Assembly: GCA_027035445.1 (NCBI GenBank)
Contig: JALVUT010000014.1
Location: 1-5,284, forward strand
Direction of reading: 5' to 3'
Source: Thermococcus sp.
GTDB lineage: Archaea > Methanobacteriota_B > Thermococci > Thermococcales > Thermococcaceae
DNA: 5,284 bases
Shown: piece by piece, positions 1 to 4,875 of the stretch
Numbering within the stretch: the stretch's first letter is position 1
Layout: every line of letters begins with the position of its first letter
Position numbers and translations under genes: made by a program
The notes under the pieces: model-generated
What the model was told of the DNA's origin: nothing
The model's database searches: none
The model's input: the letters and a program-made list of their open reading frames with translations, nothing else

Positions 1-929
1 GCTGCGGCTGTGCCACCGGAATGAAGCTGGTCACCAAAGCCTTCAGCGAGGCTATGGAGGAGAAGTTCGGCGACCCGGACGCCTTTGCCATTGCACACGC
101 CACAGGGTGTATGGAGGTCGTCTCCTCAGTCTTCCCGTACACGGCGTGGAAGGCCCCTTGGATACACGTGGCCTTCGAGAACGCTGCTGCCGTTGCCAGC
201 GGTATTGACAGTGCCTGGAAGAAGCTCGGAAGGAAGGGCAAGATCCTCGCCTTCGGTGGCGACGGTGGAACTGCAGATATCGGAATGCAGGCTTTAAGCG
301 GTATGCTCGAAAGGAGGCAGAACGTCGTCTACGTCATGTACGACAACGAGGCCTACATGAACACCGGAATCCAGAGGAGTTCTTCGACCCCCTACGGAGC
401 CTGGACAACAACCTCACCGCCCGGAAAATACTCCATCGGTGAGGACAAGCCCAAGAAGTGGGTCGCCCTCATTGCCGCCGCTCACCAGATCCCTTACACC
501 GCCACAACCAGCATAGGGAACCCGTTTGACCTCGTAAGGAAGGTTAAGAAGGCCGCAAAGGTTGATGGACCCGCGTTCGTCCAGATGCAGTGCACATGTC
601 CGACCGGCTGGAAGAGCCCACTTGAAAAGGGCGTTGAGATCGCCAGGCTCGCCATCGAGACCGGTGTCTGGCCGCTCTTCGAGATCGAGAACGGTGACTT
701 CCACAACATCAAGATACAGCCGCCCGGGGGAGGGGCCAAGATCACCCGCGAGGGCGGAAAGATAGTGACCATCGAGTTCAGGAAACCCATAGAAGAGTAC
801 CTCAAATATCAGGGCAGGTTCAAGCACCTCTTCAAGAAGCCGGAAGCCATCGACGTCATGCGCGAGCAGATCAAGGCCATGTGGAAGGTTCTCGGTGTTG
901 AGGTCACCCTCCCGAAGCCGGAGGGCTGA
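1..929 (+). CDS. porB: Pyruvate:ferredoxin oxidoreductase (pyruvate synthase) beta subunit PorB, 5' end cut off
   Basis: This is the thiamine-diphosphate-binding beta subunit of the four-subunit archaeal POR, which oxidises pyruvate and CoA to acetyl-CoA and CO2 and reduces ferredoxin in the cytoplasm. The frame is open from the left edge, and the residues before the first ATG (position 21) read CGCATG. That is the tail of the CxxC iron-sulfur ligand motif, so the ATG at 21 is internal and about 20-25 N-terminal residues are missing. Numbering from that ATG, other likely cluster cysteines are C30 (ATGC) and those in CTCPTGW. The thiamine diphosphate/Mg motif runs from GDG (80-82) to DNEAYMNTG (108-116), and [19 protein letters not shown] follows. 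The sequence resembles PorB rather than its paralogue VorB: it has [14 protein letters not shown] and a C-terminal extension ending in TLPKPEG. In Thermococcales porB usually ends the shared por/vor cluster, which fits the T-tract and the new promoter that follow. Confidence 0.93.
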   Translation, partial: CGCATGMKLVTKAFSEAMEEKFGDPDAFAIAHATGCMEVVSSVFPYTAWKAPWIHVAFENAAAVASGIDSAWKKLGRKGKILAFGGDGGTADIGMQALSGMLERRQNVVYVMYDNEAYMNTGIQRSSSTPYGAWTTTSPPGKYSIGEDKPKKWVALIAAAHQIPYTATTSIGNPFDLVRKVKKAAKVDGPAFVQMQCTCPTGWKSPLEKGVEIARLAIETGVWPLFEIENGDFHNIKIQPPGGGAKITREGGKIVTIEFRKPIEEYLKYQGRFKHLFKKPEAIDVMREQIKAMWKVLGVEVTLPKPEG

Positions 930-935
930 TGCTCC

Positions 936-944
936 CCCTTTTTG
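936..944 (+). terminator. Probable T-tract terminator after porB
   Basis: A pyrimidine run of C residues followed by five T (939-943) lies ten bases beyond the porB stop codon. Archaeal RNA polymerase of Thermococcales commonly terminates at short oligo-T runs without needing a hairpin. The place, between the end of one gene and a new promoter, supports this, but the run is short. Confidence 0.45.
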
Positions 945-983
945 TTATCCCACGGACTTGGGCATACGGATCATATAAGTTTG

Positions 984-997
984 TTAGGTTAACCAAA
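984..997. promoter_or_regulatory. Palindrome centred on GGTTAACC, candidate operator
   Basis: GGTTAACC (987-994) is a perfect 8-base palindrome, and two further T/A pairs flank it after one mismatch on each side (TTaGGTTAACCaAA). It sits seven bases upstream of the TATA box of the CooC-like gene, overlapping or abutting the BRE, where a bound protein could block or help TFB. A close variant, GGTGAACC, lies at the same place before the next gene. No regulator is identified. Confidence 0.3.
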
Positions 998-1000
998 GCC

Positions 1001-1009
1001 CTTATAAAT
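1001..1009 (+). promoter_or_regulatory. Promoter (TATA box) of the CooC-like gene
   Basis: The sequence CTTATAAAT is a good archaeal TATA box, preceded by the purine-containing AACCAAAG that could be the BRE. Transcription normally begins about 25 bases downstream of the TATA centre, so near 1030. That places the RNA start at about the ribosome binding site and gives a leader of roughly ten bases. It also means that an upstream ATG at 1029 would lie at or outside the RNA end. A weaker A/T stretch, CATATAAG (972-979), could be a second TATA box. Confidence 0.65.
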
Positions 1010-1030
1010 CGTAGCACGATTCTGCCTTAT

Positions 1031-1036
1031 GGTGAT
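1031..1036 (+). promoter_or_regulatory. Ribosome binding site GGTGAT that sets the start of the CooC-like gene
   Basis: GGTGAT is the common Thermococcales ribosome binding sequence and is followed after four bases by the ATG at 1041. The in-frame ATG at 1029 overlaps this site and has no binding site of its own, so 1041 is the better start. The acs gene and the FmdE gene in this window have the same hexamer three or four bases before their ATG. Confidence 0.8.
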
Positions 1037-1040
1037 ACCC

Positions 1041-1775
1041 ATGAAGATTCTGATTAGCGGTAAAGGTGGTTGTGGCAAGAGCACGATAAGTGCGATGCTG
1101 GGGAAACACCTTGCTGAGAACGGCTACCGCGTTCTCATAATAGACGCCGATGAATCAAACCCCGGCCTTTACAGGATGTTAGGCCTACGAAAGGTCAAAA
1201 CCTTGGCAGAGCACCTTGGGGGGAAAAAGAGGGCCAGAGTCCTCATGGCGGCTGAGGGTGAAGGGGAACTCGATGAGGAGCTCTTCAACTGGACGCTCGA
1301 CGACATTCCAGGCGAGATACTCGCGAGGAAGGGTAACCTGGCCGTCCTGACGATAGGCAAGATTGAGGAGGCCGAGGAAGGATGTGCCTGCCCCTATGGC
1401 TTTCTCGCGAGAAAGCTCCTTGAGGGTATAAAACTAGGAGAGATGGAGGTCATCATAGTAGACACGGAGGCCGGGATAGAACACTTTGGTAGGGGCCTTG
1501 ACAAGTACGTTGATATCGTCATTGATGTAGCCGAACCCTCCGCTGAGTCCATAGAGCTATCCAGAAAGATAGAGGGGTTAAGCAAAAAACTTGGCCTCAG
1601 ACACATCCTTGTTCTCAATAAAGCCCTTCCGGGCATCAGGGAAAAACTCCCGCTTGAACCGAATGTTGTTATCCCATTCAACCAGGGACTCATCCTTGGG
1701 AGCCTCGAAGGCAGGGAGGTTATGCCTGTACAGCAGATTGAGAATCTCTGGGAGTTGCTTGCAGGATGCCCATGA
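1041..1775 (+). CDS. cooC: CooC/MinD-family P-loop ATPase, putative nickel-insertion (CO dehydrogenase maturation) factor
   Basis: This is a 244-residue cytoplasmic ATPase of the SIMIBI/MinD class. The deviant Walker A motif GKGGCGKST is at 7-15, with the signature lysine K8 and the P-loop lysine K13. DADESNP (35-41) is the switch I-type aspartate region, VDTEAG (140-145) is the Walker B/switch II region, and NK (193-194) probably contributes to base recognition. EGCACPYG contains C115-A-C117, the CxC that in bacterial CooC lies at the dimer interface and binds nickel; this separates it from MinD and from Mrp/NBP35 proteins. Its length fits CooC. It has no C-terminal amphipathic helix of the MinD membrane-targeting kind that I can see. 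Known CooC proteins load Ni into CO dehydrogenase with ATP hydrolysis, but no CODH gene is in the window, so the client here is unknown. The gene has its own promoter and stands between porB and two unknown genes. Confidence 0.82.
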   Translation: MKILISGKGGCGKSTISAMLGKHLAENGYRVLIIDADESNPGLYRMLGLRKVKTLAEHLGGKKRARVLMAAEGEGELDEELFNWTLDDIPGEILARKGNLAVLTIGKIEEAEEGCACPYGFLARKLLEGIKLGEMEVIIVDTEAGIEHFGRGLDKYVDIVIDVAEPSAESIELSRKIEGLSKKLGLRHILVLNKALPGIREKLPLEPNVVIPFNQGLILGSLEGREVMPVQQIENLWELLAGCP

Positions 1776-1794
1776 AGCCGTCTGTATCTTTGAT

Positions 1795-1804
1795 TGGTGA
1801 ACCA
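1795..1804. promoter_or_regulatory. Inverted repeat TGGTGAACCA, candidate operator
   Basis: TGGT and ACCA form an inverted repeat around GA, and the core GGTGAACC differs from GGTTAACC (987-994) by one base. It lies eight bases upstream of the putative TATA box of the small gene that starts at 1850, whereas the other copy lies seven bases upstream of its TATA box. The shared position suggests a common regulator; this is inference from two sites only. Confidence 0.28.
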
Positions 1805-1810
1805 CAAGTG

Positions 1811-1819
1811 ATTTTTATC
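1811..1819 (+). promoter_or_regulatory. Probable promoter (TATA-like box) of the two-gene unit 1850-2625
   Basis: ATTTTTATC in a GC-richer surrounding is a plausible TATA-like element. Initiation about 25 bases downstream would fall near 1840, just before the ribosome binding site, giving a leader of about ten bases like that of the gene upstream. The T-run could also help end transcription of the CooC-like gene, for which I see no other terminator. Confidence 0.5.
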
Positions 1820-1849
1820 CCCTCACACCCTTATTTCTGGGGTGGTTAG

Positions 1850-2113
1850 ATGCCGATTAAGGTGGAACTGGTTCCGGAGGGAGACGAGAAAACAAGGGAG
1901 AACCTGGAGATCGTAGAGTACGTGGTGGCAGAGATCGAACGCAACGACGTCTTTCGCCTTATGCTAAACACCATCCGGGGAAGGCTTGAGGGACCCCACG
2001 ACAGGTATGAGCGAGACGTAGAGGCCCTTAAGATACTCTGTGAACAGCTCAGGGATATTGAGGATAAGATAGATGTTAAGAAGTCGATAACCCACCTGGA
2101 GGCGATACCATGA
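1850..2113 (+). CDS. Small highly charged helical protein of unknown function
   Basis: I do not recognise this 87-residue protein. It starts at an ATG with GGTGG (1841-1845) four bases ahead and a TATA-like box in the right place, which argues that it is real. The sequence is rich in Glu, Asp, Arg and Lys and looks mainly alpha-helical: residues about 15-50 (ENLEIVEYVVAEIERNDVF) and about 52-80 (YERDVEALKILCEQLRDIEDKID) could form two helices joined near GPHD. There is no signal peptide or membrane segment and one cysteine. Its stop codon overlaps the start of the next gene (ATGA), so the two are almost certainly co-transcribed, probably translationally coupled, and may act together. It could be a small partner or antitoxin-like regulator of the downstream protein, but nothing in the sequence proves that. 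Confidence 0.75.
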   Translation: MPIKVELVPEGDEKTRENLEIVEYVVAEIERNDVFRLMLNTIRGRLEGPHDRYERDVEALKILCEQLRDIEDKIDVKKSITHLEAIP

Positions 2114-2625
2114 GAACCGTGGTAGTTGAGGAGGGAACCCTGGACGAATCCCTAGAGAGGATCAGGGAGGAACTGGAGAAGCTTCTATCAGAGGAAAGAA
2201 TAAAAAGAAAGAGATCCGAGGAACTTTCGATCCAGGCCCTGAAGGCCTCCAACTGCATACTGAGTCACATGAATATCCAGCGGTTGGTAAGGCTGATGTT
2301 CAAGAAGCTCAACCATTCGTACGCGGTGGACGTGGATCTGCCCTTCGGGAAGGGCTCTGAGCAGGGAAAGTACTTTGACATCACCATAATAAGTTCCGGC
2401 TTTCTCCTGATAGTTGAATTTCGGATCAGGGATGTTTACGGCTTCTTTTCAAACATACCAGCTGTATACCGGGAGATAGAAGATGCTGTCAACAGGGCAC
2501 TGGACAACTACATAGAATCCAGCGATATCGGTGAAGACGCCTTCTGGACCCTTGAACACGTGGTCAATTCGTATACAGGCCGTGCCAGGGTGGTTCTTGG
2601 TGCCTTACTCCCCGGCGCTTCTTGA
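2110..2625 (+). CDS. Coiled-coil protein with PD-(D/E)XK nuclease-like core, possibly inactive or truncated
   Basis: This 171-residue protein has no family that I can name with confidence. Residues about 8-45 are heptad-like and strongly charged (LDESLERIREELEKLL), so probably a coiled coil. A helix (NIQRLVRLMFKKL, 55-67) follows, and then KYFDITIISSGFLLIVEFRIRDVYGFF (given here as positions 87-113), in which D90 and E103-F-R105 match the spacing of the D...(D/E)xK strands of archaeal coiled-coil/restriction-endonuclease-like proteins. The usual catalytic lysine is arginine here. The C-terminus ends abruptly after VVLGALLPGAS, at what looks like a core beta strand, where related folds would continue with another helix and strand. 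The start is supported by GGAGG (2098-2102) seven bases ahead and by the ATGA overlap with the preceding gene. The role is unknown; a DNA-binding or nuclease-related task is inferred only. Confidence 0.72.
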   Translation: MRTVVVEEGTLDESLERIREELEKLLSEERIKRKRSEELSIQALKASNCILSHMNIQRLVRLMFKKLNHSYAVDVDLPFGKGSEQGKYFDITIISSGFLLIVEFRIRDVYGFFSNIPAVYREIEDAVNRALDNYIESSDIGEDAFWTLEHVVNSYTGRARVVLGALLPGAS

Positions 2626-2757
2626 CTATTTAGATTTTAACATCTGTTTTAGGCGTGTAGTGGTACACAATCTTCTATTTCCAGCTCGATCCAGGTACCT
2701 GTGAAATCATGCATACCATCCTGTTTTAGTTTTTTGACGATTATCATTTTGACAATC
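2626..2757. other. Non-coding spacer with T-tracts and palindromes before acs
   Basis: This A/T-richer stretch has no credible coding frame. It holds a small hairpin with stem GTGTA/TACAC and a four-base loop (2655-2668), a perfect 10-base palindrome CAGGTACCTG (2692-2701), and T-runs at 2647-2650, 2724-2727 and 2730-2735. A direct repeat TTTTGAC occurs at 2732-2738 and 2747-2753, 15 bases apart. The elements suit a terminator region for the upstream pair followed by a control region for acs. Confidence 0.5.
2724..2735 (+). terminator. Probable T-rich terminator of the upstream two-gene unit
   Basis: TTTTAG followed by a run of six T is the strongest oligo-T signal in the spacer and fits Thermococcales intrinsic termination. 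It lies about 100 bases beyond the stop codon at 2625, so earlier T-runs (2635-2638, 2647-2650) may also end some transcripts. Confidence 0.4.
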
Positions 2758-2759
2758 AC

Positions 2760-2773
2760 CGAAAAAATTTAAG
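2760..2773 (+). promoter_or_regulatory. Promoter of acs (BRE plus TATA box)
   Basis: CGAAAAAATTTAAG reads as a purine-rich BRE followed by the TATA-like element AATTTAAG (2766-2773). Initiation about 25 bases downstream would be near 2795, leaving a leader of under 20 bases that contains GGTGAT. The element is the only A/T block in this 40-base stretch, which supports it. Confidence 0.65.
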
Positions 2774-2802
2774 GATCCCTAACATCTCTTTCCGAAGAAA
2801 TC

Positions 2803-2808
2803 GGTGAT
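2803..2808 (+). promoter_or_regulatory. Ribosome binding site GGTGAT that sets the acs start
   Basis: GGTGAT is followed after four bases by ATG at 2813. An in-frame GTG at 2804 lies inside this binding site, so it is not the start; using it would leave the gene without a ribosome binding site. The site is also the right arm of the inverted repeat described for 2745-2815. Confidence 0.8.
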
Positions 2809-2812
2809 CAAA

Positions 2813-4756
2813 ATGCGGGTTGGGGAAGGGTTTCTGAATGAGAGATACATTCCATTACAGGCCTTTCGGGAGGAGTGGAAAAAATCCGTGGAAGACATCA
2901 GAAGGTTCTGGGCCGAACAGGCAAAAGTGATAGAGTGGTTCAAAGCCTGGGAGAAAGTCCTTGACGACTCCAATGCACCGTTCTTCCGCTGGTTTACTGG
3001 TGGAGAACTCAACGGCAGCTATAACACCCTTGACAGGCATGTCAAAGCCGGCAGGAGGAACAGAGCAGCGATAATCTGGGAGAGCGAAAAAAGAGAGACG
3101 AGGACACTAACGTACTACGAGCTCTACCGTGAGGTCAACCGCTTCGCCTCCGCCCTAGAGAGCATCGGAGTCAAAAAAAAAGGCGATAGGGTAGTCATCT
3201 ACATGCCCCTCATCCCCGAGGCAGTCATAGCTATGCTCGCCAGTGCACGGATCGGAGCCATCCACAGCGTTGTATTCTCCGGCTTTTCAGCGGAGACCCT
3301 GGCCACGAGGATAAAGGACGCAAAGGCAAAGATTGTAATCACCGCTGACTATCTTTACCGACGTGGGAAAAGGCTTAACCTCAAGGAGATCGTTGACAAG
3401 GCTCCCGTTGAGACCCCGAGCGTCGAGAGCGTGGTAGTCCTCAAGAGGAGCTCCAATGACGTCAATATGGCCGAGGGCAGGGATTGCTACTGGCACAGCC
3501 TCCTTGAGGGGGCCGAGAACTATGTTGAACCTGTGCCGGTTGAGAGCAATCACCCCCTCTTCATCCTCTACACGAGCGGCACAACAGGAACACCAAAGGG
3601 GATAGTTCACTCAACCGGCGGCTACCTGGTTTACGCGGCAAAGACCATGAAATGGGCATGGGGAATAAAGGACGATGACCTCTTCTGGAACACCGCCGAT
3701 GTAGGCTGGATAACCGGACACAGCTACCTAGTCTACGGGCCCTTAACACTCGGCCTCACCGTCATGATGTACGAGGGAGCTTTAGACTACCCAAAACCCG
3801 ACAGACCATGGGAGATAATCGAGAAGTACGGTGTTACGATCTTCTACACCGCGCCGACTGCCATAAGGATGCTCATGAGACATGGGGAGGAAAAGGTTAA
3901 AATGCATGACCTCTCCAGTTTACGCCTCTTGGGTTCCGTGGGTGAGCCCATAAACCCAAGTGCCTGGAAATGGTACTACGACGTGATTGGAGGAAAGAGA
4001 TGCCCTATAATTGACACATGGTGGCAGACAGAAACTGGAGGCTATATGATATACCCTCCGGCGGGGGTACAGTTCCCACCACTCAAACCCGGTTCTGCAA
4101 CCTTCCCAGGACTTGGAGTTGATGCCGATGTCCTCGACTCGAAAGGGGAGCCAGCCAAACCGAACGAGCGCGGTCTTCTTGTGATAAAGAAACCCTGGCC
4201 TGGAATGCTTCTTGGCATCTGGGAAGACGATGAACGCTGTATCCAGACGTACTGGAAGCGTTTTAGCAGGTCCGATAAAAACCTCTGGGTTTACTATCCG
4301 GCAGACTATGCAATGAAGGATGACGAGGGCTACTTCTGGATATTCGGCAGAGCTGATGAGGTTCTCAACGTTTCAGGCCACAGGATTGGAACCGCAGAGA
4401 TAGAACACGCTCTAGTGCTCCATCCGGCAATTGCAGAGGCAGCGGTTATAGGCAGACCTGATGACATAAAAGGTGAAGTTCCCATTGCGTTCGTCACCCC
4501 CAGGGAGGATCGCAGCCCAACCGAGGATCTAAAAGGGGAATTAAAAGCATGTGTCCGTAGAACCCTCGGTCCAATAGCGACCCCAGCTGAGATATTCTAT
4601 GTCAACAAGCTGCCAAAGACGAGAAGCGGGAAGATAATGCGCAGAGTTTTAAAGGCCCTTGCAAGCGGGGAAATCCTCGGTGATCTTTCAACCCTTGAAG
4701 ATGAAGCCAGTGTTGAGGATATCAAAACAGCCCTAGAAGGGTTGAAAATGCACTGA
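2813..4756 (+). CDS. acs: Acetyl-CoA synthetase, AMP-forming (acetate--CoA ligase)
   Basis: This 647-residue enzyme activates acetate with ATP to acetyl-AMP and PPi, then forms acetyl-CoA. The length is that of complete Acs (about 650). Motifs in order: P-loop YTSGTTGTPKG (253-263); WITGHSY; GSVGEP; DTWWQTETGG (401-410), whose second tryptophan corresponds to the residue that keeps the acyl pocket small in bacterial Acs, pointing to acetate rather than longer acids; YPAD (495-498), with D498 expected to bind ribose; NVSGHRIGTAEIE from 519, with R524; and TRSGKIMRR with K607, the lysine needed for adenylation and the usual target of acetylation. YPAD is usually YPGD or YTGD, a mild oddity. No signal peptide or membrane segment is seen. 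It has its own promoter and stands alone between unknown genes and an FmdE-family gene. Related propionyl-CoA synthetases cannot be wholly excluded. Confidence 0.93.
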   Translation: MRVGEGFLNERYIPLQAFREEWKKSVEDIRRFWAEQAKVIEWFKAWEKVLDDSNAPFFRWFTGGELNGSYNTLDRHVKAGRRNRAAIIWESEKRETRTLTYYELYREVNRFASALESIGVKKKGDRVVIYMPLIPEAVIAMLASARIGAIHSVVFSGFSAETLATRIKDAKAKIVITADYLYRRGKRLNLKEIVDKAPVETPSVESVVVLKRSSNDVNMAEGRDCYWHSLLEGAENYVEPVPVESNHPLFILYTSGTTGTPKGIVHSTGGYLVYAAKTMKWAWGIKDDDLFWNTADVGWITGHSYLVYGPLTLGLTVMMYEGALDYPKPDRPWEIIEKYGVTIFYTAPTAIRMLMRHGEEKVKMHDLSSLRLLGSVGEPINPSAWKWYYDVIGGKRCPIIDTWWQTETGGYMIYPPAGVQFPPLKPGSATFPGLGVDADVLDSKGEPAKPNERGLLVIKKPWPGMLLGIWEDDERCIQTYWKRFSRSDKNLWVYYPADYAMKDDEGYFWIFGRADEVLNVSGHRIGTAEIEHALVLHPAIAEAAVIGRPDDIKGEVPIAFVTPREDRSPTEDLKGELKACVRRTLGPIATPAEIFYVNKLPKTRSGKIMRRVLKALASGEILGDLSTLEDEASVEDIKTALEGLKMH

Positions 4757-4775
4757 ACATCAGATACTAAGCAAA

Positions 4776-4805
4776 GAAGCTCCACCGGGACACGACGGTC
4801 GCTTC
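4776..4805. repeat. Imperfect hairpin downstream of acs
   Basis: GAAGC (4776-4780) pairs with GCTTC (4801-4805), and inside it ACCG (4784-4787) pairs with CGGT (4796-4799) around an eight-base loop; TCC and C are unpaired on the two sides. It begins 20 bases after the acs stop codon. No T-run follows at once, so it is not a standard terminator. It may protect the mRNA 3' end or be chance. Confidence 0.3.
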
Positions 4806-4830
4806 CGGTTTACTGATAGCATCAATCAAT

Positions 4831-4845
4831 AGAAAAGGTTAAAAT
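4831..4845 (+). promoter_or_regulatory. Probable promoter of the FmdE-family gene
   Basis: AGAAAAGGTTAAAAT reads as a purine-rich BRE followed by a TATA-like GTTAAAAT. Initiation about 25 bases further on would be near 4867, so the message would begin at about its ribosome binding site. A short inverted repeat TGATagcATCA (4814-4824) lies just upstream. The A/T-rich surroundings allow other choices. Confidence 0.45.
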
Positions 4846-4857
4846 TGTGTTACTTAA

Positions 4858-4862
4858 TTTTT
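4858..4862 (+). terminator. Possible oligo-T terminator of the acs transcript
   Basis: Five T in an A/T-rich setting (4858-4862) are the first T-run of this length after the acs stop codon. The run lies between the FmdE gene promoter and its ribosome binding site, so acs transcripts not ended here would run into the next gene. Confidence 0.3.
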
Positions 4863-4875
4863 AATAGGTGATATC

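Larger units (their letters stand above)
2745..2815. repeat. Inverted repeat joining the acs upstream promoter region to the acs start site
   Basis: The left arm CATTTTGacaATCACCGA (2745-2762) is complementary to TCGGTGATCAAAATG (2801-2815): eight pairs (2755-2762 with 2801-2808) and seven pairs (2745-2751 with 2809-2815), with only the three bases 2752-2754 unpaired. The right arm covers the ribosome binding site and the ATG of acs; the left arm abuts and slightly overlaps the BRE. The TATA box lies in the loop. Confidence 0.55.

Noticed and set aside
21..23. ATG at 21 as the true start of PorB
   Set aside because: The frame is open to the left edge and the codons before it encode CGCATG, part of the conserved iron-sulfur cysteine motif, so the gene starts outside the window.
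414..827. Open frames on the minus strand opposite porB, the longest of 137 codons
   Set aside because: They lie wholly opposite a well-conserved gene and follow its codon pattern. The translation has no recognisable motif and no promoter or ribosome binding site.
1029..1031. ATG at 1029 as the start of the CooC-like gene
   Set aside because: It overlaps the ribosome binding site GGTGAT and lies at or before the expected RNA start. The ATG at 1041 places the P-loop near the N-terminus, as usual in this family.
930..1040. SurR (GTTnnnAAC) site near the por genes
   Set aside because: GTTAGGTTAAC looks similar at first, but the spacing between GTT and AAC is five, not three, bases.
1394..1807. 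Minus-strand open frame of 137 codons opposite the CooC-like gene
   Set aside because: Its translation is Ser/Pro/Arg-rich low-quality sequence typical of a shadow frame, and the + strand gene has clear Walker and CxC motifs.
2740..2815. Glycolytic TrmB-type motif (TATCAC-N5-GTGATA) at acs
   Set aside because: ATCAC and GTGAT are present but separated by more than 40 bases, so this does not fit the known motif; it is reported instead as an inverted repeat.
3287..3749. Minus-strand open frames opposite acs
   Set aside because: They are shadows of the conserved adenylation domain, with no start signals of their own.
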